From contig NW_003314312.1 in assembly GCF_000143415.4 (NCBI RefSeq), positions 966,656 to 1,030,655 on the forward strand: DNA of 64,000 nt, written 5' to 3'. This DNA is from Selaginella moellendorffii. Its lineage: Eukaryota; Streptophyta; Lycopodiopsida; Selaginellales; Selaginellaceae. Numbering within the stretch: the first letter of the stretch is position 1; each line of letters opens with the position of its first letter. Of this stretch, positions 56,943-64,000 are shown in pieces. The notes under the pieces were generated by a model, which was not told where the DNA came from, did no database searches, and worked only from the letters and a program-made list of their open reading frames with translations. Made by a program: the position numbers and the translations under genes.

Positions 56943-57570
56943 GTGGGAGAAGCGCGGGAAATGCAGCCGGGGCGATCGATCACGCCAGCCGCGACGTCGC
57001 GAATCCGGCCGCATTCGCTAGGTCCGGAAATATTCCTCGCGGATTGGAGCTCGAGGCAGTGGCGAATATGGCCGTCCGGGTGGAGCTCGCAGATGGGGCG
57101 AAGCTCCAACGCTCTTCCCGCAAAGGTCGGGGCTGCGATCTCTCATTTCTTCTCTTCAAGCTTCTCATAGCTTTTTCGTATGTTTTTTTTTCCTTTCTTT
57201 GTTTGCTTTAGCTTCCGCCAGGCATTGAGATGGCTATCGATGCCACAGGAGCTCCACTTTTTGGAGATTGTTGTTTTTCTGGTGCGTTGATGCGTTGATA
57301 TCACGGTAATTTAAGCTTTCACCTTATAGATTCTTTCCAATGACAGGTTCTCTCTTCTTCTTTATAGAATCCAATACGTTACTGCAAGATATTGTTCATC
57401 TTGTGTGGCTGCTAGCTTATGATCGATGCTTGTCTCAGTGGACGTCTACGCTCTCCAAAGGTACATGGCGTGACCATCCTCACTGTTGTGGATAAGCCAC
57501 TCAAGGGCATCACGCCACTGGAGATCCATCTCCTGTTGCTTAACTTTTTTCGTTCTCTATGCCAAGGTAA
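56943..57570 (+). other. Possible divergent gene, not recognised
   Basis: GC-rich sequence at 56943-57125 has an open frame that may be spliced at CGCAAAG/GTCGGG to LPPGIEMAIDATGAPLFGD (57211-57267). A later piece reads VHGVTILTVVDKPLKGITPL (57462-57521). The pieces look coding, but I cannot join them with confidence or name a family. If real, it shares an upstream region with Fic gene 1. Confidence 0.25.
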
Positions 57571-57589
57571 GTCTCTGTGGCTTTAGCCT

Positions 57590-58555
57590 TCACTGAGAGT
57601 GTTGTCTTCCAGGATCATCATCAGTCCTACACGTTTGTGGAGCTTCCATCCCCGCCGCCACGAAAAACTTCTTCCACCCGACATAGAGGCCTTCGGTGTA
57701 GATGGCAATGAGTCGGCCGGGATCTCGGGTCTCTGAAGACGATGCGTGCTGCCCCTCCTGCTTCTCCTCCTGAAAGCAGCTGCGGTACAAGCCATAGTCA
57801 ACAATGTCTTCACTGTCCACCAGGTACGCATTGTTGGGGGCCAGCTGAGGTGTGATGCTGGAGAGGAGATAGGCGAGCAGGAGCCTTCCAACCCGTCCGT
57901 TTCCGTCTCGAAACGGATGAATAAGCTCGAAGTTGAGGAAGAAATCGACTGCCAGGTGCAAGAGCTTAGCAGTAAAGGTTGCAAGATCTTCTTGCTCGGT
58001 GCAGAAGACGTCGTCCAGCTTGGTGTTGGTGTCGCCCAGGAGCTGCTGCAACCTGTGAGGTACCTGGGAGTGCTCCACGAACTGGTGAAAGGAGCCGTCC
58101 TTGAGGCGAACCCAGACGTCGCGGTCCCTGAATCTGCCCGCCTCCGCCTCCCATCCATCGCGGTTCTGGAAGAGGACCTTGTGGAGCCTCTGGATGGCCG
58201 ATATCGTCAAAACTGGCTGCCGGGACTCGCCAGCAGCTTGCTCCACCAGGCGATAGGCGTCGTGCAGGTTGACGGTGACAACGAAATCCTCCTCGTGTTG
58301 CTGCTGCGCGTCTCCTCGAGTAACTGCATCAATGACGGCCCGCGTCTGAGGGATGGAATCGTAGCCTTCGCCGTTGATGGTGTTGACTTGGTACACGAAA
58401 TCCACTAGCATTTGCTTCCGGCAGAGGGCCGCCGCTGCCTCGTTGATCTGTGTCGATGATTTGTAGAACTCGCCAAGGAAGCTCGCGATGGCTCTTACCA
58501 GCCAGGTCGTGCTGCGCCGCACCCTCTTCCGCCACGCCGGATGCTCAATCGCCAT
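57590..58555 (-). CDS. Fic-domain protein 2, class II type, 321 aa
   Basis: A single-exon frame. Residues 59-64 read TINGEG, which fits the inhibitory motif (S/T)xxxE(G/N) of class II Fic proteins. Glu63 would reach into the active site and block productive ATP binding. The Fic core follows: ISAIQRLHKVLF (118-129), AGRFRDRDVWV (139-149), EHSQVPHRLQQLL (161-173) and the motif HPFRDGNGRVGR (213-224) with catalytic His213, Asp217 and both arginines. The motif order is that of active, autoinhibited AMP transferases; some members also remove AMP. No membrane segment or signal peptide is seen, unlike the ER-bound animal FICD. Tandem with Fic gene 1, same strand. Target unknown. Confidence 0.93.
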   Translation of the reverse strand: MAIEHPAWRKRVRRSTTWLVRAIASFLGEFYKSSTQINEAAAALCRKQMLVDFVYQVNTINGEGYDSIPQTRAVIDAVTRGDAQQQHEEDFVVTVNLHDAYRLVEQAAGESRQPVLTISAIQRLHKVLFQNRDGWEAEAGRFRDRDVWVRLKDGSFHQFVEHSQVPHRLQQLLGDTNTKLDDVFCTEQEDLATFTAKLLHLAVDFFLNFELIHPFRDGNGRVGRLLLAYLLSSITPQLAPNNAYLVDSEDIVDYGLYRSCFQEEKQEGQHASSSETRDPGRLIAIYTEGLYVGWKKFFVAAGMEAPQTCRTDDDPGRQHSQ

Positions 58556-58600
58556 CTCTTGTGCTCTGCCCTAAGGTTTGGAATAGGTGCAACACTTTTC

Positions 58601-58610
58601 TATTTTATAG
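58601..58610 (-). promoter_or_regulatory. TATA box of Fic gene 2
   Basis: CTATAAAATA on the - strand, 46-55 bp before the ATG at 58555. It indicates a eukaryotic promoter for this gene. Confidence 0.65.
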
Positions 58611-58682
58611 AACGCACTACCTTTTATTATGAATTTATCCATGTTGCTATTCCTTTTTTATTTATAAGCCTTTTTTGGGCAT

Positions 58683-59018
58683 GTGACAGTGGTACAAAAG
58701 TACAGTGACCTTTTTGAATTCAAACACATAGGCAAATTAAGATTTAGAGCTTGCACAACTGCTACACTTTTGTTTAATGTTGCTAAACATACTTATGAAG
58801 CATATAAAAAACAAAAAGATCAAAATTCTAAAGAATATCCTTCAAAAGGGTTATACATCCCATTTGATAATCTTGAATATCAATTATATTATGGTGATTT
58901 GAAGTTAAACTTAGTTGAAAAAGTCACGAAACATGGACGACATGCCATTAAACTTTGTTGTATATACCAATTTTTGGCTAAATTGCTCTTGATGTTAAAT
59001 AATTTATTAGAGTTATGA
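58683..59018 (+). CDS. Hypothetical ORF, 111 aa
   Basis: Unusually long for such AT-rich DNA. It is Lys/Tyr/Leu-rich (LYIPFDNLEYQLYYGDLKL) with a hydrophobic C-terminus (FLAKLLLMLNNLLEL). I do not recognise it. It starts 128 bp upstream of Fic gene 2 in the opposite direction. It could be a remnant of a gene or element; expression is doubtful. Confidence 0.25.
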   Translation: MTVVQKYSDLFEFKHIGKLRFRACTTATLLFNVAKHTYEAYKKQKDQNSKEYPSKGLYIPFDNLEYQLYYGDLKLNLVEKVTKHGRHAIKLCCIYQFLAKLLLMLNNLLEL

Positions 59019-59509
59019 GTGAAATGCTATATTAGTGTTGTAAATGTGACTATGGGTATTAAAAACTACTTGTCAATAGGTCTTTTTGAATATTCTTTTT
59101 ATACTACTATAACAATAGGAGATTAGTATTGTTAGTTCCTTTTATTAGTCTCTGCCCATGCTAGTTTAGAAACCCATGCTTATAGCATTGAAATTGTAGC
59201 ATGGATACATACCCAAAATAAATATAATTTCCTTTCCAAAAAAAGTAAGTAATATTTTTTCTAGTTCTCAACCCTTTTTGGGGAGAGTGATCATGTTCTT
59301 TAGGATTTCAATGTTTTTATTATTTGAGTGCTTCATAAACATTGAGCAACACCAATAAAACACATATCACCATTAACAAATTGTAACAATTGTGCCACAG
59401 CTCTAAATTTATGCATTTGAGCTTTAGATGGTCTCTGGTATAATACATATTTAATGGAATAATGCACAACACCAAAAATGGCTCTTTTTTTTTCCAAATT
59501 AAAGGTTGA

Positions 59510-62500
59510 TATATAAAGACATGTACTCTAGGTTTCATATTTTTCTCATAAGTTAAACTTTATATCACCTTACACTTTAGCCAATATTCTAAGATACTTT
59601 TTGTCCTTTTTCCCTTAGTCCCTTGCCCTTTTTGAGAAATTGCAAATATCACTTACTTAGTAACCACTCAAAGAGAGAGAAACTAATTATGTAATGGCAA
59701 TAAGGAAGAAAGTAAATAGTTATCTGGAAAGGGTGTTATTACTCTCGTACAAGCAATTAGAGTGGAATATTGAGTACATTGCATGGTAGGATCTTGTTGA
59801 GTCTAATATAAATCTAATTACATTTGAATGGGTGCCTAAAGCCAATTGTGTATGTTACTGTTATTTTTTACACTAATTACCACATGCTATATGGTAAAAA
59901 AATATTTTTGCTTTTTTCTTTCACAAATAAATGAGCTAGCAGATCCTCACATTATCCATTGAGACATCAAATCATCAATAGCAATAAAACATAATAATAA
60001 TTAATTCATCAAAGTGATAATTTTTGTAGTGAATAGTTTTCACCTATAAACATCATCACTCAGGGAAAATATGGATGGATTGCTAATAATATGCTAAAGC
60101 AAGGGATGACCATAAAAAATTTGCTTCCCCATGATAGAGAGTGTTACATCATTATCTTTGAGACAAGAGAGGTGTACCAGTAAGCAAAATTGGGATGATT
60201 AATAATGGTTAGGTGGTTTCATTTCACCCATGGGTGTCAAGATTCATGGCAAAGGAGTGGAACTCTCAATGAAGTGTTTAAGGAATAAGTATGAAATGAG
60301 TAATAAGTGAGTCTCTAGAAAAGGGATACAAGAGGACTAACATATGACATATGAAAGTGTCAAAATGGACCCAAGATGAAGTTCGAGATAGACCTGAGAC
60401 AAAGTCCAAGATGGAATCTAAGATGGACCTGAGATGGAATCCAAAATGGACCCAAGATGGAGTCCGAAATGGAGTTCGAGATAGAGTTTGAGATAAAGTT
60501 CAAGATGGACTTGAGATGGAGTCTGAGATAGAGTCCGAGTTGGAGTCTAAGATGGAATCTGATATTAGTTATAGGTAATATACCTTCTTCTAGACAATGC
60601 TATCTTACATACAATTGTTTACAAGATATTGAAGGAGGAGATGGCAACACACAAGTGTTATAAAGAGATATTGATAGGTGAAAATGATAATTTGCAATTA
60701 TTATATTTGACATTAACATTGTCACTAATATCTAACACTTTCACAAACATCTTAATAAGTTTTTCATTTTATGTAAGGATGCAATTAACTTTCTTCTACC
60801 TTATCATCAATATATTGATTCCTTTTATACTTTTTCCTATAATGGTATTGTAGGGAAGATTCACTTTGCATTTGTTGAGCTATAGCTTCTGTATAGTTGA
60901 AGAGACTTCCAAAGCCTCAAATTCTAGAAACTCCAGGTAATTATGATCTATAAAACAAAACTAAACATGTATTGAAAATCTTTATAGACATAATTTACCT
61001 CCTTAAGGTTAGAGGCAACTCATAAAATCCTCTAATTTAGCATTTGAAAAATAATGTTCTTTAATAGCAAACAATGACCTACTAGAGTCATATGCTGCCT
61101 CCACTATAGAATCATTATCTGTTGTCCAATTAATCACAACACTATCTAGTGGGCAATAAAGCTCAAGCAAGATTTGCATCACTGATAAAGTTTGAAATTA
61201 ATACTCTGGAAATGTGTTGTAGATTTGCTCATCCACAAGGTTGGGTATGATGTTAGTGGAACTATCATACTTAGAAAAACTATGTGCTACATACTTGTTA
61301 TCACGAAACTTGTCATGTGTGTTTCTACAAAAGGCATGATAAGTCCAATCTGGAAAATAAGAAAGTTTAGAAATTAGATAAAAATATAAAGTATATACTC
61401 ACCTTTTCAAGCTTCCCTTGGACGCCCATAATATTAACACCAATAGGTTTTATAATCCACCCAGAAAAGAATGACTTGAAACAAACTTTTGCTGCATATA
61501 TCATAAGCTTATACATAGAATCGAGGTTGTTTGGTAGGATGAAGACAACATGGCCAGCTTCAAGTATAAATGCTTATGAAATATAGTTGATTAACCATGC
61601 ATTTGGGCATTTTCCTAACAATAAGAATTATGACCTTAACACTCAAGGTTACAGTCTTGATAGTTAGGACTTAGAAAGAAGTGGTAATTACCACCATGTA
61701 AGAGTATTTAAGGGGGAGTACTTAGGATTTTAATACCTTTCTTATTTAAGTGCTTCATAAGTATGTGAAACAACACTAATAAAAAACACACCACCATCAA
61801 TAAGTTGTAGCAATTGTGCCAAAGCTCTAAATTTATATTTGCCTATGCATTTGAGTTTTAGATGGTCTCTATTAATATTTCATGGTACAATATATATTTC
61901 ATGGGATAATGCATAACACTAAAAATGGATTTTTTAGTTCTAAACCAAATGTTGGTATATGAGGACATGTACTCTAGGTTTCATAGTTTTCTTAACCAAG
62001 TTAAACTTTATATCAATATACACTTTAGCCAATATTCTACTTTAATTTGTTATATAAGATTAATTAAATCTTTTTCTTACTCCCTAACCAAACAAAAATC
62101 CATCTTAAAATAAATATATTACATAATATTAAATATTTTAAAGTAGTATATTTAATATTTTTTATTAAGGTTGGGAATCTTCACACAACAACAAACTTGC
62201 TCTACATGAGAATGCCTTATTCATTGATTACCTCAAGAATGCCTAAGTTATGCTCATTTAAGTTTGATCTTAACTGTAAAGAAAATAACTATCGGAAAAA
62301 AATTAACTATCTCCTCCTAGTTGATATTTAAAATGATTATTCCAGATAGAAAAGCTTGAAAGAGTAACAACAACAATAAAGTATCATTAGTCAAGAAAGC
62401 AAGAAAAAACAATTTTGACTGAAAAATGGCTAAGTATTTATTATGCCATCCCAATGGTGCATGATATTTTTTTAGATTCTAGACTCAACAGAGCAACCAT

Positions 62501-63125
62501 GATCATGGTAGTGTGGGATGACGTAAAAAAATTTATTTAGAGCTTGTGCTCCATGAAATATGCTAAGCTCCTCTCTTGTTTGCTTTGTATGTGCTAAATG
62601 TTGGAACCAGACAACACTAATTTGTATATAATGCAACTCAAGTTTAACAAACTAAAATCCTGACAAAAGCCACAATAATAGTTAAGTTGTTGAATTGATT
62701 GATTGTAACTCTAGTTCTTTGAAGAGATGGCAAAATAAAAAACAATGCAAACAATTTCACCATTAATGTGACTCGTGAAAGTGATTATTAAAACAATCAC
62801 GCCCACTGCAAATATGCATTTTGGAAGTGAATATAAGTTTTCTATGGTCTTCTCCTTGAGGTCCTTAAATCCTATATATTTTGAAAGATTTGTAATAATA
62901 ATAATATCTACTATAAGTACATTCTTTTTTATCATGAATTATTGTAATCTTCAATTTAACATCCTTCTATTTTAATAACGTATCATTCTTTGTTACCATG
63001 TAAGTGAATTTGGAGTTTTATACATTTATCAAGACCAAGACAAATTGAGAAAAAAACAATCTAACTTTTGTTTACATTAACTTAGAAATAGATATGTTCA
63101 AATTAGTAAGAACAATAAATACAAA
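59510..63125 (-). repeat. Right arm of the large inverted repeat
   Basis: Mirror of 51860-55020. It contains extra direct copies of the dispersed repeat and a 12-bp tandem array. A frame at 62711-62935 on the - strand (FKDLKEKTIENLYSLPKCIF, then a hydrophobic stretch) corresponds to decayed sequence at 52110-52300 in the left arm. The outer end touches the gypsy LTR at 63135. Confidence 0.78.
60362..60561 (+). repeat. Minisatellite of 11-12-bp units
   Basis: About 16 imperfect units of consensus AGATGGAGTCYG, for example AGATGGAATCCA, AGATGGAGTCCG, AGATAGAGTTTG. No counterpart is seen in the left arm, so it expanded after the arms separated. Confidence 0.85.
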
Positions 63126-63134
63126 TTAATATTA

Positions 63135-64000
63135 TGAGGCCCAAGTGTACAACTATGATGCCATATACTAATATTAGCATAGTGGGATTTTGGTAGTTAT
63201 CAGATTGGTTTCAATTCAAACCATTCACTCCTTTATATAATCTAAAGTTTTTGAGTTAATTAATATGCATATTTCCGTATTCCATTTCTATATTCAATGC
63301 ACTCACATTAGTGGAAGTGAGGGGCAACTTTGATTGTCTTTAAAGAGTGCTAAGATTTGGGATTTTGGTTAGATTTAGTTTTTGCATTGTTTAAATCTCT
63401 TTTTTCTTATAATTTTTCTTAACTTTTTTTCTTTTGCTCTCTCCTTTTTGTTCATCTTCATGGCAGAGCAGTAACCTCCTCCTTTAACTCTAGAGTAATA
63501 GTTGATGCAATTGCTCGATGCTATGCAATTACAATTAAACAATCAAACTCAGTTGATAACAGCATTCACAACATATGGTGTAGCTCCTCTTGCTCTTGCT
63601 ACCAATCCTTGAGTCCAACCAAAGTTCTTCTATGGGAGTCCTGAGGATGATATATATCATTGGTTTGATCACTTTATAGTGATTGCCATATACCATTCTT
63701 GGGATGATACTTAGTATTGCGTGAATTTCCTACGTGTGTTCAAGGGACAGTGTTGCAATGGTACAATGGTTTGAGTGCAGCCATTTGTAAGGATTAGAGC
63801 ATTCTTTCTAATGTTTTCAAACATGCATTTGGATATGCTGATGATTGTGATGATGCTTTCTAACTTATCTTTGTTATGGACTATTTGAGTCCATGATGCA
63901 ATTTAGCATTTGTTTTCGAAACCTCTTGCTTCGTGCAAAGCTAAATATGTCAGAATTGATCAAGTTGGGAATATTATGGCCTAGACTTCATCAAAATTTT
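63135..64000 (+). mobile_element. Gypsy element (+), 5' LTR and gag start, leaves the window
   Basis: The LTR is 63135-63307 (TGAGGCCCAAG...CACTCACA), same family as 40086-40259. Gag starts at ATG 63463 with the same order of residues (QLLDAMQLQLNNQTQL, WFDHFIVIAIYHSWDDT). Several stops (TAA, TAA-TAG) replace glutamine codons, so it is inactive. Confidence 0.85.

Noticed and set aside
57746-58408. 220-codon + frame antisense to Fic gene 2
   Set aside because: Shadow frame of a GC-rich gene; the - strand has the full Fic domain and its own TATA box.
60362-60561. Array considered as a CRISPR-like repeat
   Set aside because: Units are contiguous without spacers, and the genome is eukaryotic.

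Overview
The window looks like nuclear DNA of a lycophyte such as Selaginella. The main reasons are very short introns in plant genes (56-68 nt in the GH3 and F-box genes), several intron-poor PLS-type pentatricopeptide (PPR) genes, a GH3 amido synthetase, a dirigent protein, and many decayed LTR retrotransposons. The species is inferred; no marker gene names it.

Region 1 (1-9100): two facing, decayed copies of a kelch-repeat gene (1-1842 on +, 4368-6240 on -). Between them lie a dirigent gene and fragments of F-box and GH3 genes. A complete four-exon GH3 gene follows (6922-8788). Region 2 (9103-15727): a Copia retrotransposon with 184-bp LTRs, a perfect 5-bp target duplication and a 1.7-kb inverted copy of its own pol inside it. 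Region 3 (15826-23450): an F-box/LRR gene with two frameshifts, a 799-aa PPR gene, a two-exon 58-residue Brawnin/UQCC6-like micropeptide gene, and a broken PPR pseudogene. Region 4 (23450-30451): joined Ty3/gypsy fragments and a long, T-rich, ORF-less stretch.

Region 5 (30610-45863): a block duplicated in direct orientation, holding a decayed PPR gene, an unknown gene on the - strand, a divergent PPR gene and a minus-strand gypsy element. Copy A has an intact PPR gene plus a 394-bp TRIM element that copy B lacks exactly. Copy B has a nonsense mutation in the PPR gene and a 27-bp micro-inversion. Region 6 (45864-49735): a second gypsy family, LTR plus gag only, inserted into the gypsy element of copy B.

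Region 7 (49740-64000): very AT-rich DNA. Two imperfect inverted arms of about 3.2-3.6 kb (51860-55020 and 59510-63125) flank a GC-rich island with two tandem genes for Fic-domain enzymes (319 and 321 aa). Both have a perfect Fic catalytic motif and their own TATA box, and one has a textbook autoinhibitory motif. This Fic pair is the most unusual content of the window. Another gypsy element begins at 63135 and leaves the window.
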